Of a DNA stretch of 64,000 bases, positions 34,561 through 46,331 are shown in pieces. Origin of the DNA: Ambrosia x helenae (Eukaryota > Streptophyta > Magnoliopsida > Asterales > Asteraceae); contig CM061233.1 in NCBI GenBank assembly GCA_030844895.1, positions 56,683,968-56,747,967 of the forward strand, read 5' to 3'. Below the pieces are notes generated by a model. That model saw only the letters and a list, made by a program, of their open reading frames with translations, ran no database searches and was not told the DNA's origin. The position numbers were made by a program, and so were the translations under genes. The first letter of the stretch is position 1; every line of letters begins with the position of its first letter.

Positions 34561-35589
34561 ACATACGATAAGCTATCCTAAGTCAACATAGTCTCTTCTT
34601 ATATCCGCCCTTTGTAGACGATATTGATACAACGTCTCTCGCTCCATTTCGTGTTCATTTAGAAAATCACGCCACGTTCCATTCAGTGCAGGCATTGGAG
34701 CGCCTTTTGCTATCTCAACCACGATGTAATGGTTGTGTTTAACCAAATAAAACGATATGAACACATGGTCTTCAAAGTTGCGTGGACCATCGAACAGCTA
34801 CGGATCGAAACCCACAGTTACCGTCCCCACGAACATTTCGAATGTTTGAAATGTATTGATGATATGTATATGGAAGCCGTATCTTAAACATGTCGATGAC
34901 GAGTTTATACCTGTCACCGTCAAACAGTGAGATTTAATATGTGTATGTTTGTGAGATTTAATATGTGTATAAATATGTATCCATGTATATATATCATTAG
35001 TTTTTACCTTTCGCCTACCAACAGTGGAAAATCTTTATCGTAAACAATCGATTTGTCCTTAGATTGTTTACCTCTTCTGAATGGCTGCTTCCCCTACGTT
35101 GAAAAATTTATATAATAATAATAATAACCGCAGTCTTATCCTCCTTTTTTTGTTTAACATTCGTTGTTGGCCGCCCACAAGTATCGGTTTGTACCTCGGG
35201 AGGTTGATGGTCAGTCATTCTTGGATTCAGCACCGCCTTTATTTTCTGAAACATGCTTTTTTTCACTTGCGGCGGTTGCGACTTTAGTTGCTCCTTGACT
35301 GCATCCATTTCCCGCTCAAAGTGACACTCGGGAGTCTCAACTTCTTCTGGCATATAATCAAGTCAGAAGACGTTGATCTCGAACAGCGATACTTGTATAC
35401 CTGTATTAAGAATTCACAGTTAATAATAATAATAATGTAGATAATAAAAATGCCTAAACAAAATAAAAACGCTTCGGATTTTAATAGAAATTTCGGCAGA
35501 GTTTCCTCTGTTTTAGTACGAACCAGACAACACAAGTCGTCTACAAAACGCTTCAAACATTTATAAATTTTTATTATTATACCCCTATT

Positions 35590-35590
<1 letters not shown>

Positions 35591-35637
<47 letters not shown>

Positions 35638-35664
35638 TATAATAATAATAATAATAATAATAAT
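35591..35664. repeat. (AAT)n microsatellite
   Basis: AAT units with one ATAT interruption, lying inside the MULE pseudogene. Confidence 0.9.
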
Positions 35665-36199
35665 CAGTATGAAAAATGATGTTACCTCTTCTTTCATACG
35701 AATCAAGTCGACATGAACATGGCAATCCAAAACACGTCATAAGTCGGTGCTAAACAAGTCCGTTTTGTTCTCCTATAATAATTTATCTTATTGCGCTCGA
35801 GGACCAACATATCGAGTGGTGTATGGGAAACCTTACCGAGTATGTTTCGAAACATCGGTAAGTCATGGGGAACCTTTATCTCCGATTTATTGACTTCGAA
35901 CGAGTGGTTTATTGCTATGCGTTGTGAGTCCATAACTTGGTCTATTTTCATCACAGGTGCGTGGAGCGACTGTTTGGGCCCATAATGTATCTCTTAAGCC
36001 TTGCATGTTGACTCTCCACTCTGTTGGTCGTATACTGACCAAATGTATAGTTTGTGTGTGTCCATGCATGCACAAACATTTCTTTATAATCTTTTAACCA
36101 AACTTCATGCATGTATTCATAAACATCTGTAAAAAATAGAATAACGATGTCAATAAAGAAAATATCTATGTATACATGCATGCATGCATGCTTGTAAAG

Positions 36200-36202
<3 letters not shown>

Positions 36203-36247
<45 letters not shown>
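36203..36247. repeat. (AT)n microsatellite
   Basis: Pure AT dinucleotides within the MULE pseudogene; GCATGCATGC alternation stands just before it. Confidence 0.9.
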
Positions 36248-36249
<2 letters not shown>

Positions 36250-36422
36250 ATTTCGACGGTCCTCACACAGTCATTTGTAGAGCAGTTCAAGGTTGTATTC
36301 GTATACATCTTCACTAGGAGTTCTACACAGTCAAGCCCAAGATTGCAAAAATATATTCCAATCTTCTTTTGAAAATCCTGCTTTATAATACTCTGCAATA
36401 TGTTGTTGAATATGCCACCTGC

Positions 36423-36482
<60 letters not shown>
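36423..36482. repeat. (AAT)n microsatellite
   Basis: About 20 AAT units inside the MULE pseudogene. Confidence 0.9.
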
Positions 36483-36483
<1 letters not shown>

Positions 36484-36996
36484 TATTTTGTGAGATGTGC
36501 TACCTGCATAACAACTTCGAAACTTTTGGGAAAACTGTATTACATGCATTCATTAGAGCTAGATCTCTATCTGTAATAATTACACGTGGCTCCATACACT
36601 CTTGCAACAAATCTCTGAGCCTCTCTAGCACCCACATGTAGTTACTCGTTTACTCTTTAATGATAAATGCATGGGCGATACAAAACGACTTGTCTGTCGA
36701 TGTCACACCCACAATTTGAACAAACAGGATTCTATACTTGTTCGTTTTGTAGGTGGCGTTGATCAATAACACATGTGGGAAGGCACGCCATAGATTGTAT
36801 GAGGAAATAATACGAAACTTAGGGTTTTCTCTTTGAATTGGGCGATTTTGGCGATTCAGTTGTTTCCTTCTTTGTTTTCTTTCCTGTTTCTTCTTAACCC
36901 TACCTTCTTCTCTGTTGATCTCTTCTTCGTGTTTCACTGTTCCAACTTCTTTGTAGGGGTTGGAATCTTCACAGTGCATGGAAGGGTTTGGTTATC

Positions 36997-39104
36997 ATGG
37001 TTTCTGTTACTAGGGTTCCAGATTTGGAACCTCCGCCGAATGAACCACCTGATAAAATGAAGGTTGACTTGACTGATGCTGATGAGATTCCGGATGTTGT
37101 TTTCATGGATGCTAATGTTGATTCTGATGTTAAGGCTGCTGTGAAGGTTAAATAGGTAACTCTTACTCGTTATATTAATGGTCGTAATGATTCTCTGGTG
37201 TTCAGCCCTATGGTGGTTGAATTTTTTAGATCTGTGTTTGGGGATAATTGGAGAGATAGATTGATTAAGGAACAATTGGAACTGGTTAAATTGGCTGGAT
37301 TAGGGGATGTTGATTTAGTTAACTCCCTTGTTGATGTTCAAGTGAAGGGTATGGAATTGGGTTTTGTGAAGAAATTATCGGGGCAATATGGGCATATTCT
37401 GAGAGTTGTTGCTAACTTTCTAGGGAAAGAATTGTATGGTGATTTTATTGGCCAGAACACTATTGATAGGGATGGAATGTTAAAGACGGATGGGAAGGGA
37501 GTTAAGCTTCCTTAGTTATCTCCTGAGTGTAATGTGTTTGAAGCTGGGTTGGATGCTAAGTTTGTATTTCTGGATAAAAGAAAGAAAAGATCTATAAAAA
37601 ATGAGGGTGTTATTGTGAAATCTAGGAAGACTTTGTGGGGAGAAGATGTTTATGTGAGAACTTATGTGGAGGCTGGGATGGTGAATGAAGAAGAAGTGTT
37701 TCCTGATAGTGTTGGTGCTGGAGAGATATTAAAAACTGTTGATGAGAGGAATACTTGTGTTGGTTCTGTTAAATTGAAGGTTGGCAGGAAGATCAATGTG
37801 AAGGAGGATGGGAAGAATAATGAGCTTAGGCTGAAATTATCTGCTAGTTCTCAGCAGTTTGATTTTAGTCCTGGCTTGGGGGGTGGAGTTGTTGTTGATA
37901 ATGCTGGTTCTATTCTTACAGGAGGAGAAAGTGAGTTGAAATTGAAAGAAATTGCTATTGCTAAAGCTAAGGTTATGAAGGCTGAGTCTGTGAAAGATAG
38001 TGAAGCTTCTGATCAGAATATGGAGATTGAGAAGGATGGTACTTCTGTTATAGAAGAGGTTAAATTGAGGAAGCCTTGGAGGGGAAAACTGAAAAGTCCT
38101 TCTATGAAGAAATTGATTTAGCAGAAATCTGATGATATGGGGTCTTATAAAGTTACTAAAAAGGATCTCCCTTATATTAGTAATTTGAAACCTTTGCCAA
38201 AATCTATTATGAACTCTGTTAGTCTTAATGATAATGTTGAGTTTGCTGCTAATAAGTCTGGTGAGAGAGATTTGGATCATAAGGTGAAGGATGTTTCTTT
38301 TGCTGACAAAGCAAAAGAGTTCTCTAATGAAGTACTGAATACCAACGTAACTTTTTATCCTCCTAAAGTTTTAGATTCTGGGAGGTTGTAGCTGTTATAA
38401 AGCCTGAGAAGATTGTGGAAGCTAAGGCTGCTTATAAGAATTATTTGTATGGGTATTTTGTGGGTCAAAATTTTTCTATTGGAATGGTTAGATATCACTT
38501 GTTCAGAATGTGGAAGAAATTTGGTTTGTCTGATATTTCTACTAATGGGAGTGGGATTTTCTTTTTCAAATTTAAGTCTGAGGTGGGGATGTATGAAGCC
38601 ATTGATCAGGGGCCTTGGTTGATTAATGATATACCCTTGTGTATTAGGAAATGGGAGGTGGGTATTAACCTGGATAGGGTGGAACCTGTGTCTATTCCTA
38701 TTTGGGTCACTATTCCCAATATGCCCATGGAGTTATGCATAGGGAGAGTATCTGTAGTATGGTGAGTTGTCTTGGGAACCCTATCATGTTGGATAAGATA
38801 ACTGCTGTGAGGTGTAATAAAAAAGAGGGTAGAGCTGGGTTTGCTAGGGTGTTGGTGGAGGTGAAAGCTGATAGTACTTTGTCTGAGTTTGTAAATGCTT
38901 ATTATCCCGAAGATGGTGGAAAACCTGCTTTCATTAAGCAAATTAAAGTTGAATACCAAGTCAAAGTGAAGAAATGTTCTGCTTGCAAGGTGTTTGGCCA
39001 TGATTTTGAGGGTTGTAAAGTAAGGGAATTATCTGCAGAAGAGGTTGCAGGAAAGACTGAACAATTATTGAAGGAATTAGAAAAATTGGGTGTTCTTTCC
39101 AATC
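36997..39104 (+). pseudogene. LINE ORF1-like pseudogene (DUF4283 and zinc knuckle)
   Basis: The ATG at 36997 (MVSVTRVPDLEPP) starts a frame that runs to about 38385 with stops at 37153-37155, 37513-37515 and 38119-38121, then continues after frameshifts near 38390 and 38760. The segment YGYFVGQNFSIGMVRYHLF...GPWLINDIPLCIRKWE is the DUF4283 fold of plant LINE/retroelement ORF1 proteins. A CCHC knuckle, CSACKVFGHDFEGC, follows near 38978. The endonuclease/RT ORF is absent: at about 39105 the sequence passes into plastid rpoC2. The 5' leader (36820-36996) interrupts the MULE. Nucleic-acid binding is the known role of such proteins. Confidence 0.78.
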
Positions 39105-39112
39105 TTGTATAC

Positions 39113-41245
39113 CCAATTTTTTCTGCTTTTTTCTTCACTCGGACCAATCCGCCTACCCGACTTCTTCTATTTAAAGTGATTTGTGTATCTACCCCAATAA
39201 TACTATTGTGCCGTACCATTATGGAAGAAGATTCGGCCAAAATGTGGACTTCCACGGGAATAAAAAAAAGGATTTACTTCCTTTTGATATTTTGGCCAAA
39301 ATACCACTCCTCGATACTCAATCAAATCCTCTTCGTTGACGATTGATTTCAGTTCTCTAGTCTCATATTTAGTAAGTCCCGAGCTCTTTCTTATATATCG
39401 AGGATCATCGAAATAAGCAAGAATACTATTTCTACGGAGAATACCATTTCTGGGGATTTCAATTGAGATACCTGAAGAAGGTATTAGTTGGTTCTCGCCT
39501 TCTTGAATCGAGTCGAGTGGGATGATGACTCTATTTCTTCGCCTCTTTGCCAATAAATCAGAATTCCCGTCGAGAATGCCCGGATATCTGAGATTACAAT
39601 GACCAGTACATGTCATTCGATTAAGTTCTGAATAATCAGGAATCCTATCTCCTTTTTGATTTTTACCAGAAAAATACGAACTAAAAAATTTGTGTCTCGC
39701 TTGATTATTAGTTACTGAGGGGTTAGAAATAGATCTTCGCTTAACAGAAAGAGAATAAGCGTTCATTTGATCTTGATCCTTGTGGATCGAACAGGGGCCT
39801 AGACTAGATCTCCAGGGCTCCCTAATAATATCCATAAATGACTTGTTTTTGGTAAGAGATGAATATTACCATATGTAAATTCAGGTGCATGGTACACATC
39901 GGTATTCCAGTGCATTTCGCCCTCTGAGTCAGAATAAATATGTTTTCGAACCTTCTCTTTCAAACTCAAAGTGGATGTTCTTGCGCGAATCTCAGCAATG
40001 ACTTGTTCTGATTCTACATATTGATCGTTTTGAACCAAAAGAAAACTTTTGGGCGGAATACACACATTGTGTATAATATCTTAACTCTCAATAGTTACAT
40101 ACAAGTCTCTAGAACATAGAAAAGCAGGATGTCCATGACGTGTACGTGACGGATGAACCAAATCCTCATTGAATTTAATTTTTCCATTAGAAGGGGCTCG
40201 CACATGTTCTGCAGTACCCCTGTGAATACTCCGCCAGTATGAAAAGTTCTTAATGTTAATTGAGTGCTCGGTTCTCCAATAGATTGACCTGCAATAATAC
40301 CTACAGCTTCTCCCAATTCGACCAGGTCGTCATGAGCTGGACTCCGGCCATAACATAATTGACAAATCCAAGATGTACTCATACAAGTAAAGGGTGTTCG
40401 AATAGAGATTGGTTGTGCTCTAAAAGTTATGAATCTATTGACAAGCCCAACCCCAATATCTTGATTTCTAGTAGCAATGCATCGCGAACCTATATATATA
40501 TCATCTGCTAATACACGGCCAATTAATGTTTGGATAAAAATCCTGTCCGCCATCATTCCATTTCGAGGACTTACAGAAATACCTCTAACGGTGCCACAAT
40601 CTGTTCGACGTACAACAACAAGTCTTCGCGTGAGATATCCTGCATCTGATGTTCGGATAGCGGTATCCACAACTCCTTTACGGGCTCCGTAGCAAGAAAT
40701 AATATATTCTGTTAAAGAGAGTCCTTCGCGTAAATTGCTTTGAATGGGTAAATCAATCATTTGTCCTTGGGGATCCGACATTAATCCTCTCATACCTACT
40801 AATTGATGTACCTGAGATGCATTTCCTCTGGCTCCCGAAAAAGACATTATATGGACTGGATTAAAAGGATCGGTCATCCGAAAATTAGGAGTCATTTCTT
40901 GTCGCAAATATTCACTTGTGGCATAATCTCGATCGATTGACGTAATTTTTCTACCGCGTGTACATTCCCATAATGATGGTGTTTTTCCAAAATAAAACTT
41001 TGTTTTTCAGCGTCTTAAACGAGCCATCTTTTTGAAGGTATTGTTAAAAGATCATCAATTCCTAATGAAATGGATGCGGCGGTACCTTGTCGGAAACCCA
41101 GAGTCTTTACTTGATCCAGGATATGTGATGTATATCCTATTCCATAGTGATCAATAAATCGACTAATAAGTCGTTTCATGGCAGTTCCGTCTATCACTTT
41201 ATTGTGAAAGACCTGAGTGGGCCGTTCTGCCATAAGTACCTCCAT
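39113..41245 (-). pseudogene. rpoC2: Plastid rpoC2 fragment (RNA polymerase beta'' subunit)
   Basis: In plastids this encodes the beta'' subunit of the plastid-encoded RNA polymerase. The start MEVLMAERPTQVFHNKV is at 41245. Recognisable parts include LRQEMTPNFRMTDPFNPVH (40900), GLSLTEYIISCYGARKG, GEAVGIIAGQSIGEPSTQL and SEGEMHWNTDVYHAPEF. It is broken by an in-frame TAA at 41017-41015 (a C-to-T change of a Gln codon), a frameshift near 40925, a small in-frame loss in LTRRLVVVRRTDC, a frameshift near 40205 and another near 39840. It ends at about 39113 around VGGLVRVKKK, so roughly the C-terminal half is absent. Confidence 0.93.
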
Positions 41246-41350
41246 ATTGCGTTGCGCTGAGTAGAATTTGACAATGGGTTTGAGTCAGTGATTGGAAAAC
41301 TTCCTTTTCTAGATCTTGATTCACGTAGAAATTCCGCAATATAGTCCTAG

Positions 41351-41945
41351 TTAACCCGGCGAGACTCGAATTCCCGCTGGTAGCATAGAATTATAACAGC
41401 CCTGCCAAAACCCCTGTATGGCTTCTTCTATTTCTCGATAAAGAGAAATATGACCAAGAGTGGTTCGAATATATATATATAAAGAATTTCTTTTTTTATA
41501 CTTCTTACTATTAGATAGTGTCCATAAATATCATAATAGGTCCCCAAAGATTCATAGTTAATTTCGATAGGAGCTTCTCTTGCAGCAATAACACGTTGAT
41601 CTAGTCGCCACCGCAGCCACAAAGGACTACCTAAATTGATTCGTTTTTGTCGATAAGCTCCAATTGCATCATAGGTATTACAAAAAAAGGGTTCTTTTTT
41701 TTTTGTATACTTATAGTTAGTATCTTCATTTTGATAGTTTCTACGATTACATGGATTATACCTATTTACACAAATACCCCGACGATTTCCACTCGTTAAT
41801 ACATAGAGTCCACTAAGCATATCTTGAGTTGGTGCAGAAATGGGATCTCCAATAGTTGGAGACAAAAGATTCATAAGAGAAAACATAAGTAAACGTGCCT
41901 TTGCTTGAGCCTCTAAAGATAAAGGAACATGAACAGCCAAGCCAA
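41351..41945 (-). pseudogene. rpoC1: Plastid rpoC1 3' fragment (RNA polymerase beta' subunit)
   Basis: Minus-strand reading AVHVPLSLEAQAKARLLMFS, then GDPISAPTQDMLSGLYVLTSG and YDAIGAYRQKRINLGSPLWL, is the C-terminal part of plastid RpoC1. A frameshift lies near 41440; the natural TAA is at 41353-41351, 105 bases before rpoC2, as in plastids. Similarity stops just upstream of AVHVP, exactly where the catalytic NADFDGDQM motif should be, so the break to the neighbouring piece runs through the active-site codons. Confidence 0.9.
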
Positions 41946-42242
41946 TTTTGTCAAACAATGAAAATTTTTTATGTTTATCGGGAAGGCCAGATATAAGATT
42001 TTTAGTTCAAATTAATGAAGTGTTGAAACAAATTTATTCCATTTTAAAAATTTTTGGATAACTTTCTGGCTTCTTCACTTATTTACTATTACTATATGGA
42101 ATGGGTTTTCTATATATTTCCAATGTTCAATATAAATAAAAGAACTTAATTGTTGCAATATTATTATTAAAACTGATTTGATTGAATTGACTTGTTCAAT
42201 CTCGACGATTGAATAGAAATAGGGTATTATGAGTTCGAGCAA
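41946..42242. other. Junction between large and small single-copy plastid pieces
   Basis: AT-rich, gene-free. The right part is probably the plastid spacer before trnL-UAG; rpoC1 and trnL-UAG are not neighbours in plastid genomes, so a join lies here, probably between 41946 and 42010. Confidence 0.6.
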
Positions 42243-42322
42243 GCCGCTATGGTGAAATCGGTAGACACGCTGCTCTTAGGAAGCAGTGCTAGAGCATCTC
42301 GGTTCGAGTCCGAGTGGCGGCA
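42243..42322 (+). tRNA. trnL-UAG: tRNA-Leu (UAG), plastid-derived copy
   Basis: An 80-nt class II tRNA. The acceptor stem GCCGC pairs with GCGGC, the anticodon arm CTGCT/AGCAG has a 7-base loop CTTAGGA with anticodon UAG, a variable arm follows, and the T arm reads CTCGGTTCGAGTCCGAG. The length equals that of plastid trnL-UAG, and its position directly before ccsA is the plastid one. It appears intact; expression in the nucleus is unknown. Confidence 0.95.
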
Positions 42323-42436
42323 TGCCATCTTCTATCTTCTAAAAGAGATCCAATAGATCCTATAATCAAAATAAAGTAAATTCCCCATCTCTATTTCTTA
42401 ATTAATATAGGGGATTCCCTCCCCTTTTTCATTTTT

Positions 42437-43401
42437 ATGATATTTTCAACTTTAGAGGATATATTAACTCATATTTCTTTTTCTATTGTTTCAATTGTAA
42501 TTACACTTCATTTGATAACCTTATTGGGCAATGAAATCATAAAACCATATGATTCGTCAGAAAAGGGGATGCTAGCCACTTTTTTTTATGTCTATCAGGC
42601 TTATTAATGACTCTTTGGATTTATTCAGGCCATTTCCCACTAAGTGATTTATATGAATCATTAATTTTTCTTTCATGGAGTTTCTCCCTTATTCATATAG
42701 TGCCTTATTTCAAAATAAGAAAAAATGATTTAACCACAATAACTGCCTCAAGTACTATTTTTACCCAAGGCTTTGCTACTTCGGGTCTTTTAAATGAAAT
42801 ACACAAACCCAAAATATTAGTACCTGCTCTACAATCGGAGTGGTTAATAATGCACGTAAGTATGATGATATTGAGCTATGCGGCTCTTCTTTGTGGATCA
42901 TTATTATCAGTAGCACTTCTAGTCATTACATTTAGAAAGATTTTTTATAGTTCTAAAAGTAAGAATTTATTAAATGAGTCGTTTTCGTTTGGTGAAATCC
43001 AATACAAGAATGAAAGAAACAAGATTTTTCAAAAAAACTTCTTTTTTTCTGATAAGAATTATTACAAGGCCCAATTTATTCAACAATTGGATTATTGGAG
43101 TTATCGTGTGATTAGCCTAGGATTTCTCTTTTTAACCATAGGTATTCTTTCAGGAGCAGTATGGGCTAATGAAGCATGGGGATCATAGTGGAGTTGGGAT
43201 CCAAAGGAAACTTGGGCCTTTATTACTTGGATCGTATTCGCAATTTATTTGCATACTCGAACAAATAAAAAATTGCATGGAGCAAATTCCGCAATTGTGG
43301 CGACTCTAGGCTTTCTTATAATTTGGATATGCTATTTCGGGGTCAATCTATTAGGAATAGGGTTACATAGTTATGGTTCATTTACGTTAACCTATAGTTA
43401 A
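42437..43401 (+). pseudogene. ccsA: Plastid ccsA pseudogene (cytochrome c heme attachment)
   Basis: In plastids CcsA delivers heme to c-type cytochromes at the thylakoid membrane. ATG at 42437 (MIFSTLEDILTHISFSIVSI). The frame breaks in a T run near 42580 (about two extra T) and resumes through hydrophobic spans such as WLIMHVSMMILSYAALLCGS. An in-frame TAG at 43186-43188 stands in the tryptophan-rich heme-handling motif GSYWSWDPKETW. The natural end LTYS and TAA are at 43399-43401. Confidence 0.95.
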
Positions 43402-43473
43402 ATTCAAAAAAAGTTCTTAAGAATACAAACAGAATGCAATACGGTGTATATAAAACATCTTGTCTCAACCGGC

Positions 43474-43517
43474 GAGAACCGCGTGAATCACTATACTACT
43501 TGATTCACACGGTTCTC
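43474..43517. terminator. Stem-loop between ccsA and ndhD
   Basis: GAGAACCGCGTGAATCA pairs with TGATTCACACGGTTCTC across a 10-base loop: 17-base arms with one mismatch. It lies between the convergent 3' ends of ccsA and ndhD, where plastid mRNAs end in stem-loops that stabilise 3' ends. Confidence 0.75.
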
Positions 43518-43611
43518 ACAAAGACCAAGTACATTGGATAAAAATGAAAATTCATATTTTGTTTTGACTTGATTTAAAAATTAAGAGAATAAAAATCCTT
43601 CTTTTTTTTTA

Positions 43612-44594
43612 CTATCTATAAAAATAATTAGATAGAATACCTTCAACCTTGTCAACTGATAATGAAAGAACAAAATCGGGGTACATACCAATACCTATTA
43701 CAGGTAGAAAAATGGAGATGGAAACAAATAACTCGCGCGGTCCAGAATCAAAAACATAAGAGTTTGGAGTATTACATAACTTGTATCCATAGAATATCTG
43801 GCGTGACATAGATAATAAATAAATAGGAGTTAATATCATTCCAATTGCCATTACAAAAGTGATGGCAATTTTGGGCATTAAAAGATATTTTTGGCTGGTA
43901 ATTATTCCTAAAAAGACTAGCACTTCTACAACAAAACCACTCATACCCGGTAATGCAAGGGAAGCCATGGAAAAGCTACTGAACATTGTAAAGATTTTTG
44001 GCATGGGGATAGCTACTCCACCCATTTCATCGAGATAAACAAGACGTATTCTACATAACTCGTTCCTGCCAAGAAAAAAAGTAAAGCACCAATAAAGCCA
44101 TGAGAGATTATTTGTAAAATAGCTCCATTGAGTCCCGTATAGGTTATCGAAGCAATTCCTATAAGTATGAAACCCATATGAGATACGGAGGAATAGGCTA
44201 TTCTTTTTTTTAAATTACGTTGGCCGGGAGATGTTGAAGCTGCATAGATTATTTGTATTGTGCCTACTATCATCAACCAAGGAGAAAATATAGAATGAGC
44301 GTGTGGTAATAATTCCATATTAATCCGAATCAATCCATACGCTCCCATTTTTAATAAAATTCCGGCTAGAAGCATACAAGTACTGTAATGGGCCTCTCCG
44401 TGAGTATCTGGTAACCATGTATGTAGGGGTAGAATCGGCAATTTGACAGCAAAAGCAATAAAAAATCCAATATAGAATATGATTTCCAAAGCCACAGGAT
44501 ACGACTGATTAACCGATGTTTCAAAATTTAATGTTGGTTCGTTAGAACCATATAAACCGACACCCAGAACTCCCATTAAGAGAAAAATGGAACC
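43612..44594 (-). pseudogene. ndhD: Plastid ndhD, C-terminal part (split by LTR insertion)
   Basis: Minus-strand FLLMGVLGVGLYGSNEPT to ILSNYFYR and TAG at 43614-43612 encodes the later membrane helices of plastid NDH subunit D. A 1-bp deletion near 44050 shifts the frame after AGTSY. The gene is cut at 44594/44595 by the solo LTR; the 5' part resumes at 55347. With the insert and one GAACC removed, the gene measures 1502 bp, one short of 1503, explained by the deletion. Confidence 0.95.
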
Positions 44595-45062
44595 TGTGAC
44601 ACCCGGCATATTCAGGTTAATACTTTTCATACTTTACATACATACGTTTCGTACTCTACATACATGCGTTTCACACTTTGCATACATACGAGTCTATCTC
44701 AACGAAAACATTGAAAACAACTACTTAATATCATACTTGACCGGGTCGGTTGAGTCGTATCGATGATTCGGGAATCATCGGGAGTCGTTACAATGGTCCG
44801 AGGGACCATTAGGTGTTGGTCCATAACCATGTGTACAAGGATCGGTGATTCGTGGAATCGCCGGGTTTAACGCACACACGCAAGTCTCGGGTCCCGGGAA
44901 TTGGTGATCGGGTGGGAACGTGTTATTTATCGTGCATTATATGTTGGTAATCATTATGTGACTTGTCGGTATGTGAAAACGTGTTTATATATGTTAAAAT
45001 AGGGTTTAACGCGCCAAAAGCTCGGATACTTAGGCTATAGGCGAGTAGGAAGCCCCTTGGGG

Positions 45063-45310
45063 TGATTAGGGGCTAAATGCTAGTTGTTACTAGTGATTAG
45101 GGGCTAAATGCTAGTTGTTACTAGTGAGTAGGGCTAAATGCTAGTTGTTACTAGTGATTAGGGGCTAAATGCTAGTTGTTACTAGTGAGTAGGGCTAAAT
45201 GCTAGTTGTTACTAGTGAGTAGGGCTAAATGCTAGTTGTTACTAGTGAATAGGGCCTAAATGCTAGTATTACTAGCGAGTAGGGCCTAAATGCTAGTTGT
45301 TACTAGCGAA
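45063..45310. repeat. Minisatellite in solo LTR, left
   Basis: About eight units of 31-34 bp of the form GGGCTAAATGCTAGTTGTTA plus CTAGTGA(G/T)TA. Some units lose one G; the last ones read TAGCGA instead of TAGTGA. Confidence 0.9.
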
Positions 45311-45375
45311 TAGGATCCTACTCGCCAATAACATCTGCGTACTCGCCTATACTGCAGGTCACGACTAAAAACGCC

Positions 45376-45383
45376 TATAAATA
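45376..45383 (+). promoter_or_regulatory. TATA box of solo LTR
   Basis: TATAAATA in CGCCTATAAATACCACC, 0.8 kb into the LTR and about 0.5 kb before the nested element. It gives the LTR plus orientation. Confidence 0.55.
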
Positions 45384-46303
45384 CCACCCTTATGTTTCAA
45401 AACATCATTTGTGAAACCCTAATACACCCCAAAGCCACCCCACACCTTTTCCAACCTCTGCAAGGTTCATAGATGTGTGATATTGATATTAGGCGTTTTG
45501 ATCCGTTTGGGCGATTATGGTGGATTGATGATAATATGTTGTGTTTGGTTGATTGTTTGAGGATAGGGTTTGCTCTAGGATGATGCTAGAACAGTAGGGT
45601 AATGTCGGATAACGCCGTTATGTGATGAAATCTGAGTATTTGCTATTTAGGGTAAGTTTTACATGTTGATGTGATGCTTACATGCAAGTTATGCTATTTT
45701 GGGAAACCGCGTGCATTCGGGACGGCTAGGGTGATGATAAATTAGGGGTTTTTGCTTGAAATAGTTGGGTTAATGTTTTGGGTTGGGTATTGGGTGTTTT
45801 TACATGTTTCGGATCTGATTTGGAGTGTTCGACGCGCGAAAATGCACTACAGATGTGCAGAGGCGAGTAGGCTTGTCACACCCTGACTTTTCCCTCGTCG
45901 GTTGCGACGTTTGGTGCCTTTGCCAGCGCAGCGGAAAGATGCATCTAAGACTCTGGTTCCCTGAACGCCAATTCTAAACCTCTAGGATTCCCGATCCCAA
46001 CTGTCACCTACTCCAACCGTGCCGTTACCAAAGTTTAAACCTGAAAGACATACTTAAAAAGTCAACATAAAGCTGGTGAGTTCATAAGTTTGCATAAATA
46101 ATTCCACAAGTTTTTGTAAAAGAGTTTCCATAAGTCTGAAAAGATCATTCCCGTTATACTATGTCATAAGAACGTTAGCTAGACGTTAAGTGATCTCACT
46201 ACTACGGTTGGGAACCCATTACTGAACATGAACCAAAAGACGAGACCAGCCCAGATGACTGGGCTACCGATGCCTCGGTAACCCGATAGGTAGAGACAAT
46301 ATG

Positions 46304-46331
46304 CACCCGCCCGGCCCCCGGCCGTCGGGTG
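46304..46331 (-). other. GC-rich hairpin in LARD-like LTR (left copy)
   Basis: Minus strand: CACCCG, A, CGGCC, loop GGG, GGCCG, GG, CGGGTG. A related hairpin with a changed base pair lies in the solo LTR at 54811-54837. Confidence 0.6.

Larger units (their letters stand above)
34573..36830 (-). pseudogene. MULE transposase pseudogene with OTU-protease remnant
   Basis: Reading on the minus strand from right to left: AFPHVLLINATYKTNKY (near 36780) and GVTSTDKSFCIAHAF are MULE transposase core motifs; then VIITDRDLALMNA and VFPKVSKLLC (36500-36600); TTNRVESQHARLKRY (about 36010); KVSHTPLDMLVLERNKI (about 35800); a GLPCSC zinc-finger-like motif near 35725; and a GRP-containing linker (35100-35330). 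At 34795-34835 comes GDGNCGFRS, the catalytic cysteine motif of OTU proteases, and HYIVVEIAKGAPMPAL to the end at 34573. Frames change repeatedly; AAT and AT microsatellites interrupt it. The N-terminus is replaced by LINE sequence. Confidence 0.75.

Noticed and set aside
32553..36641. ORFs with Tyr, Leu or Ile runs
   Set aside because: Translations of AAT and AT microsatellites.
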